Positions 26,353-33,999 of a DNA stretch of 41,746 nt are shown in pieces (position 1 is the first letter of the stretch; the number at the start of each line of letters is the position of its first letter). The position numbers were made by a program, and so were the translations under genes. The notes under the pieces are model-generated. The model was not told where the DNA came from and made no database searches. It worked only from the letters and a program-made list of their open reading frames with translations. The stretch is from Pirellulaceae bacterium (GTDB lineage: Bacteria > Planctomycetota > Planctomycetia > Pirellulales > Pirellulaceae): contig JAGFJK010000451.1 in NCBI GenBank assembly GCA_024102795.1, positions 1 through 41,746 of the forward strand. The letters run 5' to 3'.

Positions 26353-27855
26353 ATGAGGCAGCAAACGGCAAAGATCCGCCGGCCCGCAGGACAGATCACT
26401 CTGCTGGGACTGGCTTTCCTGGGACTCACGGCGGCGGCGGTGGCCGTGGCGGCCGTATCGGGTACGGCAGGCGACAAACCGCCCTCGCCGGCGGTGGCGA
26501 GTGCGGCCGAGGTGGGCAAGGCGTTCACTCAAGTAACCAAGGAGACGACGCCCGCCGTGGTGTTCGTGAAGGTCGAACGCAAGACGGCCGCCGTCGCTCA
26601 ACTGCCGATGCAGGGCATGTCCGATCCGTTTGGCGACGACATGCTGCGAAAGTTCTTCGGCGACAAGTTGCCGCAACTGAAGATGCCTGAGCAGCCGCAG
26701 TTCGCGGTCGGTCAAGGTTCCGGTTTCATCATCTCGCCGGACGGCTACATCCTGACCAACGCGCACGTGGTGGGCGGCGCCGACCGCGTGCAGGTGACGC
26801 TGGCGGACGGCCGCGAGTTCGACGCCCGCATCGTGGGCACCGATTCGCGGAGCGACGTGGCGGTGGTCAAGGTCGACGCGACCGGGCTGCCCGTGCTGCC
26901 GCTGGGCAACTCGGACAACCTGGAAGCGGGCGAGTGGGTGCTGGCCGTGGGAAGTCCGTTTGGCCTGCCTGGCACGGTGACTTCGGGCATCGTCAGCGCG
27001 ACCGGCCGCAACCGGGTCGGCATCAACGAGTACGAAGACTTCATCCAGACCGACGCCGCGATCAATCCGGGCAACTCCGGCGGACCGCTGGTGAACCTGC
27101 GCGGCGAGGCGGTTGGCATCAACACGGCGATTTTCAGCCGCAGCGGCGGCTACATGGGGATCGGCTTCGCCATTCCGATCAACATGGCCCGCCAGATCTG
27201 CGATCAACTGATCTCGCACGGCTCGGTCACTCGCGGTTACCTGGGCGTGATGATCCAGGAGCTCAGCGCGGACCTGGCCAAATCGTTTGGAGTGGAGAGC
27301 ACCGAGGGGGTGTTGATCGGCGACGTGACGGCCGACTCGCCGGCCGCCCAGGCCGGCCTGGAGTCGGGCGACGTGGTCGTGCGGTTCGACGGCAAGGTCG
27401 TCAAGGACCTGACGGAATTCCGCAACCTGGTCGCCCAGACCAGCCCCGACAGCCAGGTCAAGCTGGAAGTCGTCCGCGACGGCAAGCCGTTCACGCTGAC
27501 CGCGACGGTTGGCACGCTGCCCGCGAAGGACGATCAGGACGGTGTTTCGCCGGACAACGGCACGCTGGAGTCGCTGGGGCTGGAAGTCCGCACGCTCAAT
27601 GCCGAGCTGCGGGAGCGACTGGGCCTCGACGCCGACACGACGGGCCTGGTCATCACCCAAGTGACGCCCGGTTCGAAGGCGATGCGAGCCGGATTGACGC
27701 CGGGCACGCTGGTGCTGTCGGTCAATCGCCAACCGGTGCAAAGCGTCGAGGAGTTCCGGCGGGCGGTCGAGGCGGGCCAGTCGCAGGGTCCGGTGCTGCT
27801 GCGGGTGAGGCAGGACGGAAACAACCGCTTCGTGGCGATTGACTTGACGAACTAA
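26353..27855 (+). CDS. Periplasmic HtrA/DegP-type serine protease
   Basis: A 500-residue envelope protease/chaperone that degrades misfolded exported proteins. A hydrophobic N-terminal segment (ITLLGLAFLGLTAAAVAVAAV, about 15-35) acts as signal or anchor. The trypsin-like domain has H138 (YILTNAHVV), D168 (SRSDVAVVK) and S242 (NPGNSGGPL), all intact, plus IGFAIPINMAR near its end. Two PDZ domains follow (about 275-385 with YLGVMIQEL; about 405-500 with TPGSKAMRAGLTPGTLVLSV), as in DegP/DegQ. Between His domain and N-terminus a loop with SDPFGDDMLRKFFGD resembles the DegP LA-loop region. A strong terminator follows. The convergent neighbours are a two-component pair with a sigma-54 activator, a plausible envelope-stress circuit but unproven. 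Confidence 0.95.
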   Translation: MRQQTAKIRRPAGQITLLGLAFLGLTAAAVAVAAVSGTAGDKPPSPAVASAAEVGKAFTQVTKETTPAVVFVKVERKTAAVAQLPMQGMSDPFGDDMLRKFFGDKLPQLKMPEQPQFAVGQGSGFIISPDGYILTNAHVVGGADRVQVTLADGREFDARIVGTDSRSDVAVVKVDATGLPVLPLGNSDNLEAGEWVLAVGSPFGLPGTVTSGIVSATGRNRVGINEYEDFIQTDAAINPGNSGGPLVNLRGEAVGINTAIFSRSGGYMGIGFAIPINMARQICDQLISHGSVTRGYLGVMIQELSADLAKSFGVESTEGVLIGDVTADSPAAQAGLESGDVVVRFDGKVVKDLTEFRNLVAQTSPDSQVKLEVVRDGKPFTLTATVGTLPAKDDQDGVSPDNGTLESLGLEVRTLNAELRERLGLDADTTGLVITQVTPGSKAMRAGLTPGTLVLSVNRQPVQSVEEFRRAVEAGQSQGPVLLRVRQDGNNRFVAIDLTN

Positions 27856-27938
27856 CCAGCCAGCAGCCCTGGCATTCGGTTGCCATTGCCGGCAATACAG
27901 CCCGCGGCAACGCGGGACTTCACAGGCCCTCCCCGAAC

Positions 27939-27992
27939 GGGCCCCGTCGCGCGGACATCCCAGCGCTGCGCGACGGGGCCCTCTTTGTTTCT
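27939..27992 (+). terminator. Rho-independent terminator after the HtrA gene
   Basis: A perfect 14-base-pair stem (GGGCCCCGTCGCGC at 27939-27952 with its complement at 27968-27981), a 15-base loop, and a T-rich tail CTCTTTGTTTCTT at 27981-27993. It may serve also the convergent regulator gene, but the T-run favours the plus strand. Confidence 0.85.
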
Positions 27993-28036
27993 TAAGCCGT
28001 GTGTCGTAATCGCCGTTTTGAGCGTCGCGGCGGAGG

Positions 28037-29395
28037 CTACGAGTCGCTGTGTTCGCGCAGCTTTCGGTACAGGGTCCGGCGATCGAGTCCCAGGATGCGG
28101 GCGGCCAGGGTTTTGTTTCCACCGACGGCCCGCAGGACATGCTGGATGTAGCGGGCCTCGATCTCTTCCAGCGGCACCAGCTCGCTGGGATCGTCGCCGC
28201 CGATGAACACCTGAGCCGCGCGATAGTCGCGGATCTTGTCCGGCAGGTCGTCCACTCCCAGGCGATCGAACCGCGTCAGTGCCACGGCCCGCTCCATCAC
28301 GTTCCGCAGCTCGCGCACGTTGCCCGGCCAGGAGTAGCTCAGCAGCCGCTCGCTGGCCTGTTCGGTCAGGCCCTGCACCTGCTTGTCCGCTCGGCGAGCG
28401 AACTTCTCGGCAAAGTGCTGCGCCAGCAACAGGACGTCGGTGCCGCGCGAGCGGAGCGGCGGCAGGTCGACCTGGATCACGTTGATGCGGAAGTATAAAT
28501 CCTGCCGGAACCGCTGTTCCTCGATCGCCGTCTCCAGATCGCGGTTGGTGGCGGCCAGCAGCCGGACGTCGAACCGGACTTCGTCATTCCCGCCCACGGG
28601 CCGGATGACGCCTTCCTCGAGCGCCCGCAGCAGCTTGGGTTGCACGGCCACGGGCAGTTCGCCGATCTCGTCCAGCAGCAGCGTGCCTCCGGCGGCCTCC
28701 AACAGCAAACCCTTGCGTTCCTGGCGCGCGTCGGTGAACGCGCCCCTGGCGTGGCCGAACAGTTCGCTTTCCACCAGCGTTTCGGGAATCGCCGCGCAGT
28801 TGACGGCGACGAACGGACCCGCGGCCCGGCGGCTGCGGGCGTGGATCGAACGCGCCACCAGCTCCTTGCCGGTCCCGCTTTCGCCCGTGATCAGGACCGC
28901 GGCCTCCGACGGGGCGATCCGCGACAACTGTTCGAACAGCTCCTGCATCACGGGACTGTTGCCCAGAATCTCGTCGAACCGCCCGGCCCGCCGGACGGCT
29001 TCGCTCAACCGCCGCACCTGGTCCTGCAGGCCGCGATGCTTCACGGCCCGGTTGAGCACGATGGCCAGCAGATCCATCTCGATCGGCTTGGTGACAAAAT
29101 CGTATGCCCCGGCGCGGATCGCGGCCACGGCGGCTTCCAGGCTGCCAAAGGCTGTCATTACCACGAACGGTATGTCCGGCCGGTTGGCCACGACCCGCTG
29201 GCACAGTTCCGTGCCGCTCATCCCCGGCATCTGCTGGTCGCTGAGCACCACGTCGAAGTCCTCGCCGCGCAGCGCCACCAGCGCCTGCTCGGGGTCCGTG
29301 CGCCAAGCGACGGCAAAGCCCCGCAAACGGAGCGCTGTTTCCAGCAGTTCGCACATGCTCCGCTGGTCGTCCACAATCAACACGCGTCCGCTCAC
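28037..29395 (-). CDS. NtrC-family sigma-54-dependent response regulator
   Basis: A 452-residue transcription activator. The receiver domain (1-120) has the acidic pair D9-D10, phospho-acceptor D53 in VVLSDQQMPGMSG, and K104 in FVTKPIE. The AAA+ domain (about 143-370) has Walker A GESGTGKELV (171-180), the sigma-54 contact loop GAFTDA (218-223; most activators have GAFTGA) and Walker B GGTLLLDEIGE. The C-terminal Fis-type helix-turn-helix is ALRAVGGNKTLAARILGLDRRTLYRKLREH-type, ending about residue 450. The GTG start at 29395 has GGGAGAG upstream and lies one base after the kinase stop, so the two are translationally coupled. It should drive RNA polymerase with RpoN at unknown promoters. Confidence 0.95.
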   Translation of the reverse strand: MSGRVLIVDDQRSMCELLETALRLRGFAVAWRTDPEQALVALRGEDFDVVLSDQQMPGMSGTELCQRVVANRPDIPFVVMTAFGSLEAAVAAIRAGAYDFVTKPIEMDLLAIVLNRAVKHRGLQDQVRRLSEAVRRAGRFDEILGNSPVMQELFEQLSRIAPSEAAVLITGESGTGKELVARSIHARSRRAAGPFVAVNCAAIPETLVESELFGHARGAFTDARQERKGLLLEAAGGTLLLDEIGELPVAVQPKLLRALEEGVIRPVGGNDEVRFDVRLLAATNRDLETAIEEQRFRQDLYFRINVIQVDLPPLRSRGTDVLLLAQHFAEKFARRADKQVQGLTEQASERLLSYSWPGNVRELRNVMERAVALTRFDRLGVDDLPDKIRDYRAAQVFIGGDDPSELVPLEEIEARYIQHVLRAVGGNKTLAARILGLDRRTLYRKLREHSDS

Positions 29396-29396
29396 G

Positions 29397-30848
29397 TCAA
29401 CTCTCCCTCGGCAGATAGACCGTGAATCGGCTGCCCTGGCCGGGCTGGCTGTCTACCGCGATCCAGCCTCCGTGGTCCTGCACGATGCCGAACGAGACCG
29501 AGAGTCCCAGGCCGGTGCCTTCGCCCACGCGCTTGGTGGTAAAGAACGGCTCGAAGATGTGATCGCGATCCGCGTCGTCGATCCCGGCGCCCCGATCCAT
29601 GACCGCCAGGTACAGGTAGTCGCCGCTCGCCCCTGGCTGCCCGTCCGCTGGCGCTGCCCGGCAATGGCCGGCCTCCACGGTGACCGGGCCGCCTTGGGGC
29701 ATCGCCTGGATGGCGTTGTCGATCAAATTGGTCAACACCTGCTGGATCTGTCCCGGATCGACACGGGCCGGCAGCGGCTGGGCATCCCCGACCAGTTGCA
29801 GGGTGACGCCTCGTTTTTCCGCCAGCGGTTTGAGCAGGTCGAGGACCTGGCGAGCGATGGCGCCCAGGTCCATGGTGGTTCGCTGGGGCGAGCCGCGGCG
29901 AGCGAAGTCGAGCAACTGGCGGATGATCGCCGCCATGCGGTCGGCTTCCTGTTTGATCGCGCGGGCGCTGGCCGCGACATCTTCCCCCGGCAGTTGCCCG
30001 CCCGCAATCAACTCGGCCCGGCCCGCGACCACGTTCAGCGGCGTGCCCAGCTCGTGCGCCAGGCCCGATGCCAGCCGGCCGACCGTCTTCAAACGATCCG
30101 CGTGCCGCAGTTGTTCCAGCGTGGCCAGTCGCGCGGCCGACTCCGCCGCGAGCTGCCGCTGCGACTCGGACAGCCGCTCGCACATCCGGTTCAAGGCGTC
30201 CGCCAGCCGGCTCAGCTCGGCGTGGCCCCGCAGCTCCAGCGGACCGGAAAAGTCTCCCTGCCCGATGCGCTCGGTCTTCTCGACCAGCTCCTGCAACGGC
30301 CGGCCGACCAGCCGCACTCCAACCAGCGTGACGAATCCGCCGCAGGCCAGAAACGCTCCCAGCAGGGCGACCAGTTGCAGGATCGTGTTCCGCTTGAATT
30401 GCTCGATCCCCTCCAGCGACTCGGAAAACTCCAGGTACGCCTGCTCGCTCGGCGCAAGCTGGATCGGATAGTACGTGTGCAGCCGCGCGATGCCCCGCGG
30501 GTCGCGCCGCTCGAACGACAACACCTCGCCCCAACCCGCCGGCGAAAGGGCCTCCAGCGACGATGCCCGCGCCAGCTCCCGCGACTCCGCGACCGGAACC
30601 CAGCGCATGCCCAGCCGCTCCGAACGCACGCTCGTGCGGCGCACCAGCTCCACCACGCCCTGGTGGCCGCTTTGATTCCAGACCAGCAGCACGTTCTCTT
30701 CCAGCATCTGGCCCAGCGCGCGAGCGTCGTCGCGCATCAGCTCCTTCAGCAACCGCTCTTCGCGGCTCACCGCCAGATAACCGTACGCCGCCGTGAGCAG
30801 CGACATGGCCAGCATGGTCATCAGTACCAGACGCACCGTCAAACGCAT
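29397..30848 (-). CDS. Membrane sensor histidine kinase, partner of the NtrC-type regulator
   Basis: A 483-residue inner-membrane kinase. Two membrane segments (about 5-25 and 156-180) flank a periplasmic sensor region of about 130 residues with no recognised fold. A HAMP linker (about 178-230; RLVGRPLQELVEKTERIGQGDF) leads to the dimerisation domain with H265 in SGLAHELGTPLNVV. The ATP-binding domain has VLTNLIDNAIQAMPQGG (N box), VMDRGAGIDDADRDHIFEPF (G1) and GTGLGLSVSFGIV (G2). ATG at 30848 is preferred to a TTG at 30854. It phosphorylates the regulator encoded immediately after. Its upstream region is shared with the divergent cysteine-rich gene. The signal sensed is unknown. Confidence 0.94.
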   Translation of the reverse strand: MRLTVRLVLMTMLAMSLLTAAYGYLAVSREERLLKELMRDDARALGQMLEENVLLVWNQSGHQGVVELVRRTSVRSERLGMRWVPVAESRELARASSLEALSPAGWGEVLSFERRDPRGIARLHTYYPIQLAPSEQAYLEFSESLEGIEQFKRNTILQLVALLGAFLACGGFVTLVGVRLVGRPLQELVEKTERIGQGDFSGPLELRGHAELSRLADALNRMCERLSESQRQLAAESAARLATLEQLRHADRLKTVGRLASGLAHELGTPLNVVAGRAELIAGGQLPGEDVAASARAIKQEADRMAAIIRQLLDFARRGSPQRTTMDLGAIARQVLDLLKPLAEKRGVTLQLVGDAQPLPARVDPGQIQQVLTNLIDNAIQAMPQGGPVTVEAGHCRAAPADGQPGASGDYLYLAVMDRGAGIDDADRDHIFEPFFTTKRVGEGTGLGLSVSFGIVQDHGGWIAVDSQPGQGSRFTVYLPRES

Positions 30849-31267
30849 GGGCAAATCCCGGCAGGATCGGAATGGGGCCGCGAGGCAAACGCTGGCTCGC
30901 AGATCATCCGCCAGATTGCCTCCCTGCTATTATGAGGTCGCGCGGCTTTCATGTGGGATGGGGTCGAATGGGAAACACTGGGCACGCCTCAGGGGCCCGC
31001 GCGACTTGGCCGAGCTCTTGGGCCCATGCCACGCGCTGTGCCAGGCAGACCGACCGGCGATCATCGGCGCCCACGGATCCCTGCCCCACAACCATTCAAT
31101 CCACATCACGGAACTTCCCCATCCTGCCAAATCGACCCCAGAGGTCAATAGCTCCGACTGGCATTGTCGCGGCGGGCGGTTCCGAGTATATCTGCCCGCC
31201 CCTCGCCCGACCGGACAAGGGACGGGACGCTTTTCGTCGTTGACGCCGTCAGAGTGAAAGGAAGCAC
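30849..31267. other. Divergent intergenic region
   Basis: 419 bases between the kinase start and the cysteine-rich gene, with no gene apparent. It contains the second copy of the 27-base element (31123-31149). Promoters for both genes are presumably here; I could not place them. Confidence 0.55.
31123..31149 (+). repeat. 27-base shared intergenic element, copy 2
   Basis: Identical to 18571-18597 over 27 bases, with a similar left extension (ACTTCCCCAT). It ends 118 bases before the cysteine-rich gene; the other copy ends 76 bases before a gene. Confidence 0.8.
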
Positions 31268-32719
31268 ATGGTCAAGCTGTCTTACGTGGGGATTTGGGCC
31301 GCGCTGGCAATTGCCGGTCTGGCGGGCTCGCGGCTGGTTGCCGCCGACCCACCCTCCTCTTGCCCCGCCACCTGTTCCCCCGCCGCGTGCGGCTCGCCCG
31401 ACACGTGCACGCCTCCCGCCGCGGGCACGCGATGCGTGGTGGAGGCCCGGATCGAAGGCGAATTTCGTGGTTACCAAGGCGACGTGGTCCTGCTGGCGGT
31501 CAGCGCCCCGGACAACTCCTGCCAGCAGGTGCAGATTCTGAGCAAGTTGCCGTACGTGAGCAAACTGTTCGAATCGCCCAATTGCCAGCAGCGGTCCGAT
31601 TGCCAGCCGCGGGAAGTCGTGATCGCGATTCCCAAGCACCAGATTCAGTTCCTGGCCGCCACGGCGCCCCCGTGCGGCTTCCAGAACTGCCCGACCGAAT
31701 TGGCCGCGTGCCAGGTGGCCTGTGCAACCACCAAGGGCCCCGCGACCTGCTGTGAATCGGCTTGTTGCGAGTCGGAATGCTGTGAAACCGTCAAGCGCGG
31801 ACCAGCCTGCAACGAGTGCCCCGTGTTCGAGAAGGCGTTCGCGGTGCTGGGCTGGATGCCAGGGATCGCCACCAAGGCGTGCGAAGCTTGCAACTGCGGC
31901 GAGAACTGCGGTTGCGGGCCGCAGCAGAAGTGCCAGCCGAACTGCCAGTGCGGACCACAGGCCAACCAGATCGCGGCCTGCCCGGTCCTGAGCGGCCAGA
32001 TCGCTGCCTGCCCCGGACTGGCCAATCAGATCGCCGCTTGCCCGGTTCCGCACGGTCAGCGGACGGTGAAGTCGATGGTGGTGGTTACTCGGGCACCCCG
32101 TTGCCCGGCGCGTGACTGCCCGGTGTTTGCGGAGCAGATTCCCGCGCCGGTGCCGCACGGGATGCAGGTCACGCACCTGCCCGTCCCGCCGATGGTCCTG
32201 CCGCCTCCACCGGCCGTCTACTCGCATCACCCCGGTCCGCCGGCCGGCGACCACCCGCTGATCGATCGGTTGATGAAACTGACCGCCGAGAATGCCACGC
32301 TGAAGGCTCGGTCCGAGGCGCGCGACGAGCTGATGGCCGAGCGTGAGATGTTCCTGGAATCACTGGTCGAGGCCGAAGTCGAGAACGCTCAACTGCAGGC
32401 CCGGCTGGAGATGGTCGATCAGCGCGACCAACTGGTGCAGCACCTGGTGGACGCGGCGGTCGAGAAGGCTCGCATGGAGGGCCATCTGCACGCGGCGCAG
32501 GAACGAGCGGCCATGGCCGGCGAAGTGGCCAAGGCTCGAGCCCATTCGCACGACGCGCCCCAGTCCGCCCTGGCCTCGCAACTGGTGGAAGCCCACCGCG
32601 AGAACCAGCAGTTGCGCGAGCGGCTGAGCGAGCTGGAAAGCCAGATGAAGCAGATTATCGCCCGCATGGCCGACAGCAGTGCCGCGCCGTCGCCCAGCGA
32701 TGTGTCCACGCCGCGCTAG
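31268..32719 (+). CDS. Exported cysteine-rich protein with coiled-coil C-terminal half, family not recognised
   Basis: A 483-residue protein with a signal peptide (about 1-26, SYVGIWAALAIAGLAGSRLVAA), so it acts outside the cytoplasm. I count 33 cysteines before about residue 290 and none after. They occur in CC pairs (TCCESACCESECCE), C-x-C runs (CNCGENCGCG, CQPNCQCG) and three repeats of QIAACP. Residues 55-110 form a small beta-rich part with ILSKLPYVSKLFES, similar to the last stretch of the secretin signature. A Pro/His-rich linker (VPPMVLPPPPAVYSHHPGPP) separates this from a charged heptad-like helix (about 335-465; ENATLKARSEARDELMAERE, LESLVEAEVENAQLQARLEM), a probable coiled coil. 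GAAAGGAAG precedes the ATG. Possible roles: disulfide-linked envelope or cell-surface component, or metal binding. No homologue is known to me. Confidence 0.85.
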   Translation: MVKLSYVGIWAALAIAGLAGSRLVAADPPSSCPATCSPAACGSPDTCTPPAAGTRCVVEARIEGEFRGYQGDVVLLAVSAPDNSCQQVQILSKLPYVSKLFESPNCQQRSDCQPREVVIAIPKHQIQFLAATAPPCGFQNCPTELAACQVACATTKGPATCCESACCESECCETVKRGPACNECPVFEKAFAVLGWMPGIATKACEACNCGENCGCGPQQKCQPNCQCGPQANQIAACPVLSGQIAACPGLANQIAACPVPHGQRTVKSMVVVTRAPRCPARDCPVFAEQIPAPVPHGMQVTHLPVPPMVLPPPPAVYSHHPGPPAGDHPLIDRLMKLTAENATLKARSEARDELMAEREMFLESLVEAEVENAQLQARLEMVDQRDQLVQHLVDAAVEKARMEGHLHAAQERAAMAGEVAKARAHSHDAPQSALASQLVEAHRENQQLRERLSELESQMKQIIARMADSSAAPSPSDVSTPR

Positions 32720-32775
32720 CGCCGCGTGCCGCCGGTCCGGAAAAGGCCGGCGGGCAGGACCGATCAGCAACAAAC

Positions 32776-32802
32776 AAGGGCCGCCTGATTCAGGCGGCCC
32801 TT
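32776..32802. terminator. Bidirectional terminator-like hairpin
   Basis: An inverted repeat with 13-base arms (AAGGGCCGCCTGA) around a single T, lying between the convergent cysteine-rich gene (stop 32719) and thioredoxin-like gene (stop 32831). A-rich on the left and T-containing on the right (TTGTGCGTTTGCTGTTT), so it could end transcription from both sides. Confidence 0.75.
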
Positions 32803-32830
32803 GTGCGTTTGCTGTTTCCGCTGCCGTCAA

Positions 32831-33757
32831 CTACTGGCCGTTGTCCTGGGTCTTGAACACGTTGTCCAGGATCTGCTGGATCTGCTTGCCGGTCTTCGTC
32901 TCCGGATCGACCTTCAGCGCCGCTTCCAGAGTGGTCTTGGCTGTGTCGCGATCGCCGCGGAACTGGACGCTGGCCTTCATCAGCATCAGTTCCTGCAACT
33001 GCTCGCCCTTCGGACTGTACTCCGAAATCAGGTTGTCGATCTTGCCGAGCATTTCCTGGGGATTGGTCGACCGCGACGACTTGATTTCAGTCAGCGCGCT
33101 TTGCAGGCCGTACTTGCCCTTGAGACCGAGCTGATTGTCGGCGTCCAACTCGACGATCTGGTCGATGACTTCCTTGTAGGCCACCAGCGCCAGATCACCG
33201 CCCACGGTCGTCAAGGCCTCGTCCAGCAGCTTGGCCTTCTCGGCGCCCGACGCCTGCTCGGCCTTCGCCAGCGCTTCGTCGCGCTTGGTGCGCGAAGCCA
33301 GATTGTCGACCAGCTCCTTGACGTAATCCTCGGCCGGCGTGCCGCCGTAGCCGACCTTTTGAGCGTAGGGGCGGCCTTGTGCGTCGGCCAGCATCACCGT
33401 GGGCACGCCTCGCACCTGGAACTTGGCGCTCAGTTCCTTGTACTGGGCCTGCTCCTCCTCGGACTGACCCGACTTGTCGTTGGGGTTGTCCAGCTTCAGC
33501 AACACAAAGTGCTTGGCCATCTCGGTCTTGAAGACGTCGGTGGTCAGCACCTTGGAGTGCAGCGCCTTGCAGGGCGGGCACCAGTCGCTGCCGGTGAACT
33601 CCATCAGAATGTCCTTGCCTTCCTTGGCCGCTTGCTCTTGCGCCTGCTTCAGGCTGACCAGCCATCCTTCCTCGGCGGCCGCGAAACGCGCGCCCGCCAG
33701 ACACAAGAGAGTTGCCGCGAGGATCGCGGAGACACGCGTGGCTCGAAACATCGTCAT
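32831..33757 (-). CDS. Exported thioredoxin-fold protein with C-terminal helical repeat region
   Basis: A 308-residue exported protein. A signal peptide (about 1-28, TRVSAILAATLLCLAGARFAAA) is followed by a thioredoxin-like domain (about 30-160) with MEFTGSDWCPPCKALHSKV (active C60-x-x-C63) and FQVRGVPTVMLADAQG (cis-Pro). This matches DsbD-gamma/thioredoxin-7-like reductases of the envelope, which handle disulfides outside the cytoplasm. The remaining 150 residues are helical and TPR-like (AKTTLEAALKVDPETKTGKQ). GGGAG eight bases upstream supports ATG at 33757; a second ATG lies two codons later. It is convergent with the cysteine-rich gene and could act on that protein's disulfides, which is speculation. 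Confidence 0.87.
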   Translation of the reverse strand: MTMFRATRVSAILAATLLCLAGARFAAAEEGWLVSLKQAQEQAAKEGKDILMEFTGSDWCPPCKALHSKVLTTDVFKTEMAKHFVLLKLDNPNDKSGQSEEEQAQYKELSAKFQVRGVPTVMLADAQGRPYAQKVGYGGTPAEDYVKELVDNLASRTKRDEALAKAEQASGAEKAKLLDEALTTVGGDLALVAYKEVIDQIVELDADNQLGLKGKYGLQSALTEIKSSRSTNPQEMLGKIDNLISEYSPKGEQLQELMLMKASVQFRGDRDTAKTTLEAALKVDPETKTGKQIQQILDNVFKTQDNGQ

Positions 33758-33999
33758 AATGGACTCCCAGGTTAAGTTCCTTGGCACTTGCCGAGCCACC
33801 GCTTGGGCCCGCGAGCAATCCATGCTATCAGCCGCGCTGGGAACCCGGCAAGGGTCTGGCGGACTGGCCGGCCGAAAAATAGCACGGCGATCCGCGGCGG
33901 GGGTGGAAAATGGCCGCTTTCCGGTGGACCAGGCCGGAATTGCCGGCTGTGCCGGTGGCTCGTCGGTCCGCCCGTCAGCCGGTCCCCGTCCAGCCGGGT

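Noticed and set aside
26074-28140. 688-residue minus-strand frame opposite the HtrA gene
   Set aside because: It runs antisense to an intact HtrA protease and through a terminator and repeats; no motifs.
28383-30935. 850-residue plus-strand frame opposite the two-component genes
   Set aside because: Antisense to two genes with complete catalytic motifs; low-complexity composition.
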